Shown here: positions 1 through 14,250 of the stretch, piece after piece | How positions within the stretch are numbered: position 1 is the first letter of the stretch | Layout: each line of letters starts with the position of its first letter | Notes under the pieces: model-generated | Databases searched by the model: none | Told to the model about the DNA's origin: nothing | What the model saw: only the letters and a program-made list of their open reading frames with translations | Position numbers and translations under genes: made by a program | From: Ifrita kowaldi | Taxonomy: Eukaryota > Chordata > Aves > Passeriformes > Cinclosomatidae | DNA length: 64,000 bases | Reading direction: 5' to 3' | NCBI GenBank assembly: GCA_013398055.1 | Contig: VZRS01014203.1 | Span: 5,251-69,250, forward strand

Positions 1-200
1 CGGCAGCGCGGGCGCCGGGGCAGGTGCAGCGGGCGGGGGGCGCAGGGAGGGATGGAGAAGGGCGGATTTGGGGGCTTTCTCCCCCTTTCCGCCGGTCTCG
101 GCCCCGTTCCTCCCGGCAGGTGGGGCCGGGGCTGCGGCAGGAGGGGCGGCTGCGCGGGGCCATGTTCTGCAGCCGCCTCGAGGGGGGAGGCAGCGGTGAT
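1..200 (+). promoter_or_regulatory. MAPT: CpG-dense block, probable MAPT promoter / non-coding first exon edge
   Basis: The first 200 bases are very GC- and CpG-rich, unlike the AT-richer sequence that follows. A possible 5' splice site (CAG|GTGCAG) lies at 23/24, so the window may open inside the non-coding first exon of MAPT. Mammalian MAPT also begins with a non-coding exon in a CpG island, followed by a very long first intron. No transcription start or TATA box can be placed from sequence alone, and the exact exon end is a guess. Confidence 0.45.
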
Positions 201-1543
201 TAAAAACGGTAAATTAATCAATAATGTGAAACCATAACGAAAAAGCGTTTCAAATGAAAATGGGAAAAAAGGAGCTGTCCGCGCCCAGCCCTTAATTTGG
301 GGGGTGTGGGAGCGTTATTGAGGTCACGGCACCCCGGCGTTGCCCGGCTTTGTTGCACCCCCCGCTGCCCATGTCGAGGGGTTTGGTGTTTAACGTGAGC
401 GAGGCGGGTCCCATCCTGTTGAATCCAGGGTGTTTTCCAGCCGGAATGGGGATGCTGGTGCCCAGCCCCGTGGGTTTGGGGCTGCGGTGGTGCTGCCTGG
501 TGTCACCCTGGATTTGCACATCCCGAGCATCCCAGTGCCGTGCTGGGATTGCCCTTGTCATGCTGGAGTTGCCCCCTTGTCCCTTCCATCTGCCTCTTCC
601 TTCTCATCCCAAAATCCACCAGGCGGGGCGCGGGGCTGCCCCCCTTTCTCGGTTTCTCCTTTTTTACCTGTAGGTATTGGGTATTTCTTTATTTTAAGTC
701 TAACTTAGCTGGGAAAAGGGAAGTTTCCTTGCCAGGCGTTTCCAGGAGCGCACACCTGCCCTCCTGCCTTGGAGCAATTAAACCTGCAAGGAGCAGAAAC
801 AGCTCATTTCAGCTGAGGGATGGAGATTTCTGCCTGCATCCCTGTCTGCCACATGAGCACAAGGGAGGATTGGCTTAGGGAAGATGATTTTTCCTGGTGT
901 TTTTGAACACCTAGAAGCGCAGTCCTGCTGTTGCTCGTAGAGGGCAGCTGCCATCACTTTAAAGGGAGTTTCTCCTTCCATTTGCTGTGGTACCACCACG
1001 CGAGGTGCAGCTCCATTTGCAGCGAGAGGCTGCTCTTGCCTGGAAACGTGCTGGAAGGAGCAGCTGAGATGAGCTAAGCTGTCACCATTTGTATGCAGCG
1101 TATTCCCGAGTTTCCCCGGCGTGGATGTGGGCAGATGTTGGATGCGTGTCTGAATCAGTGAAACGAAATTTGCTACTAAGAATCGTTAATTTGTTCTGTC
1201 GAGCTGTGGCCGCCCCTTTCCATCCACTGAAGTGGTTTTGGCTCTGCTGCCAGTACCTCGGATTTGGGGTGTTTACTGGCTTTCCTTGTGGGGTTCAATT
1301 TTCTTGGCATTATTTTTCTCAAGGTGGTCAGTCAAAACAGGTCTCAGTTGGGCATTTACAGACTGCTCTTGAGGGGAGAAAAATGAAAACCTCATTCTCT
1401 CTAGAAGTCAGAAATTGTCTAACCCGGTTGTGCTTTGTTCTCTCGTGATACGCAAAATGCTTGGTTTTCACCCCAAGATGCGCAATTTAAGGAGAAAAGC
1501 AAAGTGTTGGCTGATTTTCCTGTAGTTTGTAGAGGATTTGAAC

Positions 1544-1684
1544 ATAGAATCATGGAATGGTTTGGGTTGAAAGGAATCTTGCAAACCATCTAGTTCCACC
1601 CCCCTGCCATGGGCAGGGACTTCTTCATTAGACCGGATTACTCCAGCCTGGCCTCGAACGCTTCTAGGGATGGGGATCCACTGG
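1544..1684 (-). repeat. CR1 LINE 3' fragment
   Basis: The stretch opens with the reverse complement of the typical CR1 tail (ATAGAATCATGGAATGG) and continues through a degenerate copy of the CR1 3' UTR, with the recognisable CCCCTGCCATGGGCAGGGAC block and a GGATGGGGAT end. It is a short 5'-truncated copy in minus orientation with no coding capacity. CR1 is the dominant LINE family of birds and other reptiles. Confidence 0.85.
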
Positions 1685-4600
1685 CAGATAGTTCACACCT
1701 GATTAAAGTATTGCATTTTCTCATTCTTTGAATAAAATGCAGGTGGGGTTTGCTTTTTGAGAGCCGGGGGAATGTGATGCCCATCCCACAGATGGTGTTA
1801 CAGATCAGATAGGGATGTTTATCCTGCATCAACTGGGATTAACTGACGGTAGGAGTGGTGGGAGCTCTGTGTGCCCTGTTGGGAGCTTCCTGAGGAGGGG
1901 ATGGGTCCAGTCCCTTCAGGCGACAAGTGCAGGTTTTGTGTGCCCCTCGGTCAGGTATTGTGTTAAGTATTCACAGGTCAAGCTTCCAATTTAGTCTTGC
2001 TCACCCTTCCCACTCCTCTGTATCCCCTTGCTGCCCTCTGCTTCCAGCCACTGCCTTCCCAAGGCATTCCATTCAAACAGTCCCATTCCCTCTGTGCTTA
2101 ATGAGCTGCAGCTTCAGGAGGACCCAGCTGGACCAACCAAACATACTTATTTCACATCTTTTATACCTGAAAAGGGAGGGCTGTAGCTTTGTCATTTCCT
2201 TCCCTTAAGCCACGGGAAATTCTACTGCCCTGGCCAGTCCTCACAGGGTAAAAATGAGAAAAATGTGGCACTGTAGCTGCTCTTTCTCCTTTGAGGAAGA
2301 GCTGGGTGTAGCCAGTCAGGGATGCTCATAGCATGCCAGTGAGGTGGGTGTTTTATCTCCTGCCTTTCACGTTCCTCTGCTGCATTTTGGAGAACCGTGT
2401 TCCTCACAGCGTGCTCCTTGATCCGTGTAGCACCATAGTCTTTTTCCAAGGTTTTGCCAGGCGTGGGATGTGGAAGTGTTTGGGTATCACCTTGCTGGGG
2501 CATTGCTGGGCAGTCCTCAAGGGATGGAGCAAATTGCTCCCTGCTTGGGTTTATGTCCCCGTGTTGGGCATCGCAGCATTGTGGGGCTGTTGGAACAGCC
2601 GCGCTGGAAATGTTTTTGAGGTGGTGTCAGTGCCGAAGCTCCTGAAAGCCTCCCTCCATCAGCACGGGAGCGACAAATTGTCCTGACACGTCCTGCAGCA
2701 CAACTGTGGCTGCCGATCCCGTCAGAGCGTTCGTGTGGGCCCGTCCGGCTTTGCTGGCCGGGGTGGGTGCTGGGTGTGCCCACCCCAGGCTTCCAGACAA
2801 ATCCCTCTTGGTTGGCAGAGCGTGGAAAATTGGATCACGAGGCAGTGTCTGAGGGGAAGTGCTCAGGGTGGCCAGTCCCTTTCTTCCCAGAAGCAAGATT
2901 ATTCAAAAGCGGGAAGAAAGCTCTGGATTTGAGTTTGTTTTCAGCAGAATAATCTTATTTTGTCAGCCCAGCGTGCTGATGAGGCTTGGCTGTGGTGTTT
3001 GTTGGTGTCCTTTGGGGCAGTGCTGCTAATTTAGCTGTAGGAATGCTCTGACACTTGATGAATGAGTCAAGGAAGAACCAGGGCGCTGGTTTCCACCTGG
3101 CTCCCAGTATTTTCCAGTTTGGTCGGCTTGCTGGCTGCTGAGGTTAGTCAGCTTGCAGGTTGGCTGGTTGATTGCTCGGCTGTGTGCCGGCTGTGCTAAG
3201 GTGCGTGGCATATTGGGGCTGCTGGAATGTGGCAGTTTAAAAGGAGTTTAGGAGGGTTGTGGCTCTGCAGACAGGTAGGGCAGCCAATCCTGAGCAAAAT
3301 GGTCATGGCTGGTGCTTTCTGGCTCGTTCTGAGGTCTGCAAACCCATGAGTCTGTGGGAGGGCACTGAGAGCCCTTTCTTAAAGCAGAATGGGCCTCTCT
3401 GGCTGTGTTAGAGGAGCCAAGGCTGTCAAACCCCGAGGTGATCGTTTCCCTCGTGTACCTGTCCTGTAGCCGGGTGGAGGGGGAGCTCCCCCTCAGCATC
3501 CTGGCTGCTCCCAGCCTCAGTTCAGAGGAGCAGCAGCTCTCCGAGGACCTCTCCCTGCCGCTGCAGTGGCAGCGGAGCTGGGCTGGCTTTCTAGGTTTTT
3601 CTGCCAATGCAGTGTAATCTCTTTCTACCTCAGGGGCTTTGCTTGCTTAGCTGTGGTGTTCAGACTCCAGAGCTGGCTGGATGGTGCCTGGGGCTCACCC
3701 CAAGGGTACATCCTTGGGGCTGGGGGTGCATATCTTTAAATTGGGTGATGCTGGATGCCGGTGGGGCTCTGCCTGCCTGTGGAGATGGAAAAAGAAGGAG
3801 GCAATTGCAGAAGTCACTTGGGCTGCTGATCTTGCAGGGCAGTACAGAGATGTTCCCAGTCCCCTCGCAGCAGTCCTGGGAAGAGGATGAGGGTGAGTGG
3901 TCCGGGGCAGAGGGCGGTGGGTTGTTTGGTGACACCGCACACAGCACCAGACTGGCTCAGCCTTGCCGGAGGCACAGCCCCCACGTTGGATCACTGCTCC
4001 TTCGTGGAGATGCAGAGCTTCTGCTCTGTGCAGTGCTGTTCCCACCTGGCTTTTTAGTGTGAACAGCCCTCAGTCCCAAGCTGTCTTTGCAGATCACCCC
4101 AGGATGTGCTGGGTATGGCAGAATTGTGGTCCTTTAGGCAACCCTTTGTGGGGTTTTCGAGGTGGGCACAGCTCTGCTGTGAGGGACTGAGTGAATCTGA
4201 GCCTCTCTTGCAGCAGGATGGATCTCCCTCCTCCATCTGTGAGCAGGAGCTTTGTTTTACCCTGAAATCTGCTGGTTGTAGGCAGGTTTTTTTTTAAAGT
4301 GCCTGTGGAAAGCATGTGTGGTTTACCCTGGAGTCTGGAGGAGAAGTATCTGTGCCTTTAGACTTGAGTGGGTTTTCTTTGCAAGTCTAATGAGCTTTTC
4401 GCTCCTCAGAAATCAATCCATGGTTTTTCCCTTTTCTTTCGAAGCAGACCAATTAGTAAAGGTGGTCATCACACATAGCATAGCTCGTGTTTTCAGTGTC
4501 TCTTCTTTAAATATCTAAGGAAAGGGAGCACCAGGGGATACCTTCTGTTAAGCTAAAAGGATTATTGCTGCAGTTGGGCTAATTATTTCCATCTTTGCAG

Positions 4601-4764
4601 CCTTCCCACTCTACCTGCCCTGACCTCTCTTCCTCGAGCAGATCTGGTGTCACTGCCTGGCTGTCCTTGCCTCTGCCTTCCCTCAGTGCTGTCCTCCAGA
4701 GCTGTGGGAGGGATTGTCCCACCGGTGCCTGGGAAGGCAGAGGGATTTGTCCCCAAGAGCTAAG

Positions 4765-4884
4765 GTGTGTTTGGACAATGCTCTCAGGCACAGGGTGGGA
4801 TTGTGGGGGTGTCCTGTGCAGGGATGGGAGTCGATGATCCTTGTGGTCCCTTTCAACTCAGGATATTCCATGATTCTGTGATTC
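4765..4884 (+). repeat. CR1 LINE 3' fragment
   Basis: The right end carries the CR1 tail in plus orientation (a TTCCATGATTCTGTGATTC-like 3' end). It is preceded by the TTGTGGTCCCTTTCAACTC segment and by a body containing GGACAATGCTCTCAGGCACAG. It is a truncated, diverged, non-coding copy inside MAPT intron 1. Confidence 0.8.
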
Positions 4885-7800
4885 CGAGTGAGCTGCAGCT
4901 CAGCTCTGTGGTGATGCTCCAAGGCACACGGGAAGGACAGAGGCTGATGCGGGATATTGAGGGATGAGGTGCAGCCCTAAGGGGCAGGAAGGGCCGTGTT
5001 AACTCTGCTGGTCATGGAGACGCTTCAGCCCTTAAAGAGAGGTGATGAAACCACTTGTATTGAGGGGCTTGAATAGCACGTTTGTGACTTCGAAGGGCTT
5101 TCTGCCACTTATCAGCATTGCACTTTATGGCTCCCCTCAGCTCCTGCCCCGGGCTGTCTGCCTGGAAGTGCCAGATGTAATTTCAGATGGATTTCATCAG
5201 TGTCTCAGGTCACTTGCTGCAGAATGAAATTCCTTGAGGTGTTTGTAAATGACTCAAAAAATCTAAAGAAGCCTCTCCAGTGAGTCCTGAGGACATCCAG
5301 CTCATCCTGTTTGTGGAGGGCTGGAGATTCACTTTTAAGATAAACCAACTGTTTTCTGTGCACTGCGAAGAAGAGTCTGCAGGGCTTGGCTTTTGAAGTT
5401 GAAATTGCGCAAGTCGGGGAGATATTCAGAGTGGTAAAATTGTTCCCTGTCCTAGGAAACATTTTATCTTTTCTTTGATTAAATGTTACTTAAATCCTGG
5501 CTTTGTTGGCTTGGTCTCAATGTGGAGTGTGTGTGCGTTGCTCAGAAGCAGCTCTGCTCCTTCTTGTGTGAAGTGAAATGTCACTTCACGTGAGCTTCCT
5601 GGTGCAGGGCATACATCTGGCCAGCTGTGCACGTTCTCAGTTAGACGAAGGGCAGATCAGGGCTGTCACACTCCAGATGAGAGGCCAAGTGATGGGCAAA
5701 CAAGGCTTGTCTTGGCTGGGTGCTGTGGATCTCCAGGTGTCAGGATGAGCCTTCTCAGAGGGAGAAGGGGCTGTTCCTGCTCTGCAGGGCTCGGGGTGAG
5801 TGTGTTCACTGTGTCAGGTCGAGAACACGGCGATGGCAGAAGGGGTGCCAGAGGAGGCTGTCCCAAGAGGAGGGATAATCCAGAGGGATGTGCTTCCTGG
5901 AGGTTGCTCTGTATTTGTGTCTGCTGAGGGTTATGTGAGGAGCTTCTGTATAAAAATGACATTTGTATCTGGAGCTGTACTTGACTTTGGTATTGTCAGA
6001 AGTAAAGGAAATGTAAGATTTGGAAACGCGTCTCATGTTCCTCCCCTCGCGCTGACCCACCTGGTACAAAGTGCTGACTCGCTCCCTGCAGGAGCCGTGT
6101 TTCATTACCCTCCGCTGCAGATCCTGGGTATGATGGGGTGAGAGTTGCTGGGATTGAGTTACCTGTGTGGTTTAAGGTGAGACCTGTGATGAAGCTGGGT
6201 AATGTCACAGAACTGGAGCTTCTCGTGCTCTCTGCTGGTAGCTGTAGCTTGTGGTGTTAGTGAGCCCAAAGCTGGGATTTAATCCAAAATCAGAATTGCC
6301 TTTTGTGGCTGATTTTCAGCTCCCACTGACTCTGAATTCGAAGGACAGATTTTACCCTGAGCAAATTCTGCCCTCTGAAGTTACTGCTTATATGTGGTTT
6401 TACCTCCTGCCTCATCAGCATGACAAAGGGTGCTGCCTGGAGCTGCCTGGAGGGATTTGTACAAGGAGCTTTTAACAATGGACGTCTCCAAATTGGACAG
6501 AAAAATACACGCTTTTCCCTCAGCATTTCCCGGTGTAATAAGGGAGAGCCTGGCAGGCGTGAATAGGCAGAAGTAGTAAATGTTGCTGTTGGGGGCAAAA
6601 AGGAAAGCAGGTAAAAGGTAAAATCAGCTCGACTCATCGTGTGGCTTGGAGTCACTGCCCGGGGGAACAGATTTAGAGAGGATGGGACCAAAATGAGGAT
6701 GTTGGACCTATGCTGTGAAAAAGGGAGTGACTCTGGGGTTTCTGGAGCCTGGCAGGGTTGTGGTGGTGTGTGGGTGATCCAAAAAGAACAGCTGTGAGCT
6801 GGAGGAGTCCACGGTGCTCCCCGGTTTTCTCATCCTGAGCAGCATCTTGGGCACCTGCCAAATCCGAGCACCCTGTGCACACCTGGGCATGCTGTCCTGT
6901 CCGCTCTCCTTCCTCATCCATCTTTCCCGTTCCTGCCCTCTCTCCCTTCCATTTTAAATCCTGCCTGGCAGCCACAGGTCCATGTTCTCCTGGGGCCTCC
7001 TCGCCGAGGCAGCTGGTGCTTGCCTGGCCCTTGACTTGGGCAAGTGCTCAGCGACCAACTGGGCTTGCTGAGAGCAAGGTGAGGACCCGTCTCCCTGCAG
7101 GATGTGGAATTCCAGCGTCGGGAATCTCTCATCTGCAGCATTCATGGTTTTGGAGCCTGCTTTGCACGAGTTCTGCCTTTCCCCCTATTTCAGCGTTAGC
7201 TGGATTACTTTGCCAGCTCCTCCCTTCCCCCGGGTTCCTCCAGGCAGGAGGTGAAGAATGAATACTCTTTAATGTGAAGGCACTTATTAATGCTTAATCT
7301 CTCAAATATGTCACTGCTTTTGTGTCTAATAATAGGGTTTATTGTCACGGCTGTCTGAGGTCCGTGCTCAGCTCCAGAGCAGGTTTCGTTCGCTGCTGTT
7401 GCTCACGTTAACAGAGGAGTTCTGGACTCCATGGGCTTGTTTGCTCTGTCAGCATCCAGGAGCCTCCTGGTGCTTAAGTTCTTAAATGGAAAAATCCTGC
7501 TTAGGGACTGTAGTGTTTGAGTGTTTGTGAGCAGGTGAAAAGCTCACAAACAGGGCCCGGCATGGCCTGGGTGCAGCACCAGGCCTAGGAGGGAGCTGGG
7601 TGGGAGGTTTTGAGCCGAGTAAGGATTGCCTTGCACTGAAGTCCTGCGGTCAGGAAAAAGCCCTGAATGTTTCTCATCAGTGAAAACGGGCAGTTCTGTG
7701 AGGTGGGTAAAGCTTTTGGCCTCGGCGGGGTTTCTTTGCTGCGGGGAGAGCAGGAGCCGGGAGCCGCCGGCTCCTGCCTCCCTCGATAAGGGATGACAAA

Positions 7801-10800
7801 GCCGTGGCTTTAGGTGTGGTCAGAGCCTCTCCAAACAGGCTGGCTCCATTCATCCACGATAAAAACAAGCAGTGCTGAAACACCAGCAGCCCTGTGTCTT
7901 CCAGCCTTTGTATTAGTGATTGAGGGAGAGCCCGTGACCCTCCGGAGCATGAATGGAGCCCTCGTAACCCGAGAGCAGCACTGAGATTATTTTAAGGCAA
8001 AAGTGAGGCTCTGAGGCAGGCGGCCCCTTTGTACATGTCATACGTGTGACAGCAGAGCTGCATTTAGAGCTGAAAGAGGAGAAAATCCCCGAGGAGACTG
8101 ATTGCACCTCGTTTATTTTTAACAAATGTACTGGGGAAGATTGAGCCAGAATTCCGAGACTTGGGGCAGGCGTAAATTTGGACAATTTCCCTCATCCCTG
8201 TGAGAAGAAAGATGGGCACCAAGTGGGCTCATTCCTGGGGAAGATGAAATGCATGTGGATTATGGATTTTTTTTTTTTTTTAACTTTCCTCCTTTGGCCT
8301 TTGGGTTAGGAGGGGAAATAATGGTTTTACAACTCTTTGGCTGAATTTATGGTCCGTGTTCCCATGTGGATTGTCACTAGTCATGCTGCCTGCATCTGCC
8401 TGTGCTGCAAATCTGCTCATCGGCCCCATAAAACTAAAATCAAGGCAAGACAGATTGCTGCTTGATTGTCATCCCGAGTGGCCCAAACTGGGCAAAGACC
8501 AGCTGGAGAGAGACATCCGAGTGCTCAGTAGGGATGTTTTGGTATAAAGGTTTTTATTTGCTGTTCATCCTTACTGGAAAATCCTCATTTGTCTTGTGCC
8601 TCAGCACAAACTGTGCTCCCTTGTTAGGAGAAATAAAGGTACAAATGCAGCTACTGTTGGGTTTTTGTATTAGAAGGAAGAGCTCTGGCTCTCAAATTCT
8701 GTGAACTTGTGCAGGGTATGGGGAGACAGAACCATCTCCCACCACAACTCCCTTGCTGTTCGTGTCGTGGTGTGCAAAACACGAGCAGAAACAGGCAGCG
8801 GTGCCTTGCCAGCCCCTGGGCAGTAGGATCAACAACTCCTGGGAACAGGGCTGGAGCTCCCCGGTGCTCAGAGGGCTGTGAACCTGCTGGGTGCCCACCC
8901 GCTTCCCCTGGGCTGGCATGTCCCAGTCCCTCCCCTCCCCTCCCTGTCGGGAGCTGAAGGATTCTCTCATCCCTGCGCTCAGCTCTCCTGCTGATGTTTG
9001 TTTGTTTTCTCTCTTGAGCTCTTCCAGATTAGACTTTTTTTTTTCTGCATTTATCTTCTTACTGACCTGATACAGATTTAATAAAAAAATGGAGCTTTTA
9101 GTTTTAGTAAATACAGTTGTGAACATTTTGAGAGAACATTGTTTTTCTGGTGTTACGCAACAACGTGATGGGGGAGATAAAAGCTAAGCAGAAACACTTG
9201 ATGAATGTCCTATTGTTTGTTGTCTTTTGGCATTAAAGAATGAAAGATGATGTTCAGGAAACACACTGTGACTTTTGACCTCATCTGAAGTGCCTCTGAG
9301 TCATGAAAAACAAAAATAATTCAGCAGAGCCAGACAGAAGCTAAAATGGGCATCGCAGAGCCCTGTCTGGTTGCATGGTGGCTGTTGGGGTGAGGACAAG
9401 CCCTGCTGAAGCCCCGAAAGCTGGTGAGATCTGACGTGTTTGTTGCTTTCTAGGCTAGGAAACCAGTGTGTCGAGAACGCCTGACTCTTGCCTCTGTATT
9501 TATAGAGACTGTCCTGGTGAGGCGCCTGCTGCATTCCAGCGCTGTCAGTCACCTTCAGGGTGCTGGAACTGGGCGCTGCGGGGCCAAGGGCTGTCTGGTG
9601 CCCAGGCTGGGTGTCAGGTGGCTGAAAGTGATGGCTTGGTGAAACGAGCACAGTGTATGAACTGCACGGGGAGACTTGTCTTCCTCCTGCAGGGCTGAGC
9701 TGGGCTTTTTCAGACAAGCTGGTAACGCCTGTTCCTGTGAGCATCGCTGCTGGACACGCTGTCCTTTCCCTCCACTTCCGTGTGCGGGTGTCTCTGCCAT
9801 GGCACACTGGAATCCACTTCTGCACGTGCAGACTTGGATGCTGCAGAGGGAAAGCAGCGATCCCTGGGGAGCCTCACCTGCCTTGGCTTCTCCCCTGGGA
9901 CAGGCTTTCTGTCACTGCGAGAGCGATGCCAGCCATGGTGGCGTGACAGTAGCTGGAGCAGATGGTGCCGTTGTCATCATTTTATTTTCTATCCATGTGC
10001 TGAAACAGCTCAAAATAACTTTAGAAATGACGGCCCAATCCGTGAAGAATGTTTTCCTTGCCCTGAGAAAAATCTCCTGCAACATTAGTGGCCACAAGGC
10101 TCTCCTGGTTCTGTTGCATCTGCTCTGACTGGGATCGCTCACTAGACTGAAGCTGTGGAATGAAGAATCTTTCACATTTAATATCTTCATTACTGTGGCA
10201 GCATTGAATATTCACAGAACTTCTGTCAGGATGCAGCAAATGTTGTCAGCACTGTGAAATCAAAGAAAGAGGAGCAGCTGAGATCAAAGTAAGCAGTAAA
10301 CACGTACCTTGTGTCTCGACAGTGTCTTTTTCAAGCCTGAGGCAAAACCCGGAGGGGCTCAGGTGCAGCTGGGTGGTGGCTGGTGCTGGCAGCAGGGTGA
10401 GGTGACCCACAGTGCTACTGTCACGTGCAATTTCTGCTTGTGAGTGGCCTAGTTTCTGCTGGTTTAGTGCCTGGAACCAGCTCCTGGGGGGTGTTGGGGC
10501 AGTGCTGGTGGTCCAAGGGAAGAAAGACCAGGCAGTGATCTGAGCCTGGCTTGGGAAACTGCAGCCTTGCTCTGCCCAGTTTTTGAGGGCCTCATTCTCT
10601 CGGTCTTTCCACAATCAAACATTGCTGTTCTGAAGCCAGAGTATCTACTTTGGGCCCTTCCTGTGGTGCTGCACCACGCACAGACATTCCTGACTTGGCT
10701 AAGGTGGAAGGTGATGCCAAGCACCAAAATCTCCAAGTCCTTTTGCAGGTCAAGTGAAGTTTTCTTCTCATAAAATTCTCTTTAATTTATGAAGCTTCTG

Positions 10801-13800
10801 TGCTGGGTCCTACAGCTCAGGCTGTGCTGCAGAGCTCTGTTTGTGAAGTGGAGCTCATGTGAGGAGGAACAGCAGAGCTGCTCCCGAGGAGTCGCTGCTC
10901 ACAGCCTGCCACAAACACCTTGATGGATCACGGTGCGAGCTCCTGTCTGAGGGCTCAGCCCTGCGCTGTCTCAGCAGCCAGGGTGGGTATTTTCACCCCC
11001 TGTTCCTGTGAGGGTGTTTCATGTATGGGTGGCTGACAGAGTGACTTTTGGGGTATTTCTCGGCTCTTTGATTGGCTGAATTGCATTGCAGGGGCTGTGT
11101 CTGGGAGCTCAGGACGGGTGTACCAGTGCTCAGTGCCCTCCCACATGGGCTGTGTTGAGGGAGATGGGGGTGATCCCATATCCACCAGTCTGTCTCTGCC
11201 TTGGGAGGTGGTGTGGTACCCACTGGCGCATGAAATAAGTCCTGTCAGCTTGTTTCTGGCCTCATATTAATGAAGAAAATGGTGATAACCATGAGACACT
11301 GCTGGCCACACGAACTGTCGTGTGTTTGTTAGATTGCAAGTGTCCCCAGAGCAGGTGAGCCCTGCCAGGCTCCTGTCCCCCGGGCTGCTCTGCAGGCGGG
11401 TCTGTCCTCTGCTGCTTATCCTGGGAACATCCCTGATAATTCCACGTGAGCGGCACAGGGGAGTGGCACAGGGGAGCGTGGCAGCCGTCAGTTAGCGGGG
11501 ATGAGTGCCTGGCTTTCTTTCTTCAGGCAATGCAATCTCTCAGAAAAGCAATTTCTGCCTCCTCGTGGTGTCGTTTGCCAGCCAAGGTAAAGCAGTCACT
11601 TGATGGGCCAGAACAGCTGTTGTGCCATCGACTGTCCCAATTCATTAAGACTCCAGTGGCATTTTTTGGGAACTTTTTTTCCCTCTTTTCCCTCTCCCCA
11701 TCCTTTTTGGTGGTAGGGGGCAGGCTGGGAGAGCAGTCTGCGACACTGTCCGAGGACTCTGCTGTGCCTGGTGGTGCAGCCACATCTGGGCACAAGCCCA
11801 GCCTTGAAAGGCAGTGCCGGGGGAATATCAGCCTTCCAGCATTTTCTGTAAGTAAATAATGACTGGTACAAGCCTGAGAGCTGCCGAGCCTGCCTTAAAA
11901 CCTGCAGCAGCAGGGAAGGTGCTCTGATTTGCAGCGGGTTGGGCTCAGCCTGGGATGGGAAGAGTCAAAGAGAATTAGCTGGTAAATAAGATCTGCCTTC
12001 TCTTTGATCCGCTCTACGTGTTCAACTGCTTAAAGGCTTCCCATGCAAGCAGGATTTTGGGGAGGAGGAATTTATCCACCCATCGACCATCTCGGGTCTC
12101 AGTCAAATGCAAGATGCTGCAGCAGGGGGTTGGGAAGAAATCCGAAGGCAGCCTGGTAAATCCGTGCCAAAGAGGCTTCTCTTCCCTCTCTCACAAAGAG
12201 CCTGCTGAACACACAGGGCAGCCTTTAAAACTGCTGTTGCTTCCTTTTCTGCTGCCACGTAAGCCCTTCTGATCAGAGCTCTAATCTAGCTAAAGTTAGT
12301 GGACTTAGGGACAGCCTGATTTTTGCATCATATTATGGAATGAGCTGGGTGATCTGGAGTGCCAGCACCTCCCTGGGCCGTGGCCGCCGTTAAACACCCT
12401 CCGAGAGCTGGGGTGGGAAGGGTGGGGTCTGCAGTGGTGTTGGGAAAGGTTGGGCTTGGCTTGGTCAGATAAACCAGGCCAAAAGTGAGAAGGAAAGAAG
12501 AAGGGGTGAAAGATGAAGGAAGGAAGATGCGTTTAGTGACAGGAGATGCTGCAGGTGGACATGGAGGTGCTCAGGTTTTGGGTGAGCTGAAGGTGGAGCA
12601 GTCACAGTTGCGGTGCCCTTTTATTTGGGCGGAGAAGAGACGTGCAGACAAACCCATTCCCATCTCCTGCAGCTCAGGCCATGGGCCGGGGTTTTGTGTT
12701 GGATAATCTGGTCTCTAATTGCTACCCTGCTCTGAGGCAGCTGCTGAACTGGGCCTAAGCTGATTTGGGATGGCAAATTCTGTTAGTTTAATTCTCAGCA
12801 ACCCTGAGGAACTTATCAGCATGTGATGTTCCCTTGGCTTTTCTCTGGCCACGAGCCTGCTCTGGAGACCCCCGTGGTGGCCCCTGGCAGTAGCTCGCAG
12901 AGCTTTTGGCTGCGGAGACGTTTGATTTGTAAGGGCTGTATTGGTCTGAGAGGGACTTTGGACAAGGGAATGAGTGACAGGAAAAGAAAGTGGATGTCCA
13001 TACTGCTGTGATGAGACTCCTGTGCCCCAAAAGCTGTGCTGCTCTGAATCCAAACCCATCTCACATCTCTTTGGAAAGTGTCCAGCCCCTGGAGAGAGGG
13101 GCAAAAGTTTCAGACTTCCAAGGAGTTACTTAAACTATAACAAATACGGAAAAATTGTGAAAAGAAAGAAGAAAAAATATGCATTGTTTAGACAATTTTT
13201 TTGCAACTCTTTTCTATTGCTCCAAGAGGCATTCATCTGTCTTTGAACCTAGTGGAAGTTTTTCTGTCCTCTTGACTAGATATCATGAAATTCTGTGTAA
13301 TTTCTCAGCTCACTGCATATTAGTGCCTGCAATTAATGAGATCATCGTCCGTATTCCTTCCTCTGTCGGCTTCTGGGAAAAACAGTACTTGGAGAAGTAC
13401 ACAAAGGAGATGAAAAGGAAGTTGCTTATGAATTATGAACAGCCTTTCAGGCTGATGTTGTTTCACGGTGCTGTCACTCTGTTTTAATTATGTAATTCAG
13501 ATGGAATGATGCTTTTTTTAAAGCCCTGTGTTTGATCACCTTTCAGAGGTAACACTTAGCTCATGTTTGTTGAATTTTCACTTTTAACAACAAGAGTGAG
13601 TGCTTTGTGCCCTTTCTGGTTAAATAACGGAGAGGGAAGATGCTGAACACGAGACAATAGCCAAGAGGCTCTGCTTGGCCGTGTCTGGGAGTTACCTGGG
13701 CGATCTCTTGGATGTTCTGTGGCTGGCGTGAAGGGTGGAGCTGCTCGGCTGGGCCCACTGGCGAGTCGCAGGGTGTGCAAATTCAGCCAGCATCTCCCAA

Positions 13801-13849
13801 GGCGATACTCCCTTCTGCTGAAATGTCCCTTTTCCCGTATTTTCCTACC

Positions 13850-14250
13850 CACGCGCACCAGGAGCCCTCGCACCCACCCGCAAGCAGCGCTGCCAGGGCC
13901 GGTTTATTTTGGGCCTGGGGTGTGTGTAAAGCGAGCCTCTGCTCCCGGCCTCGTGATCCCCGGCGCTGGAATCGCCGCGGTTGGAATCGCTGCGGATCCA
14001 GCGCTGCCCGGGGCCGTGTCCCCTGGGCTGTGCCCGCGGTGAGCGGGGGCTGCTGCTGACCCGCTGCCCCTGGCACATCATCCCCTGGCTCCGGGGGCTG
14101 CGGGGAGGCTGCTCGGTGCTCCTTTGTGACGGGGCTGGTGCTTCTGGCACAGACCCCGCCAGGCTGAGCGGCCCCGCGGCGCCGCTGGGTGCTCGGCATC
14201 GTCCCGCTCCCCGCTCCGCTCCTTGTTTCACGCTGTTTGCAGCCCCGCAT
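13850..14250. promoter_or_regulatory. GC/CpG-rich block inside MAPT intron 1
   Basis: CpG frequency rises sharply between AT-richer flanks, with repeated GGAATCGC-type words and several GCGG/CCGC clusters near 13,960-14,200. A possible 5' splice site (GCG|GTGAGC) sits at about 14,039. This could be an intragenic CpG island with an alternative first exon, or simply a GC-rich stretch. No conserved reading frame crosses it. Confidence 0.3.
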
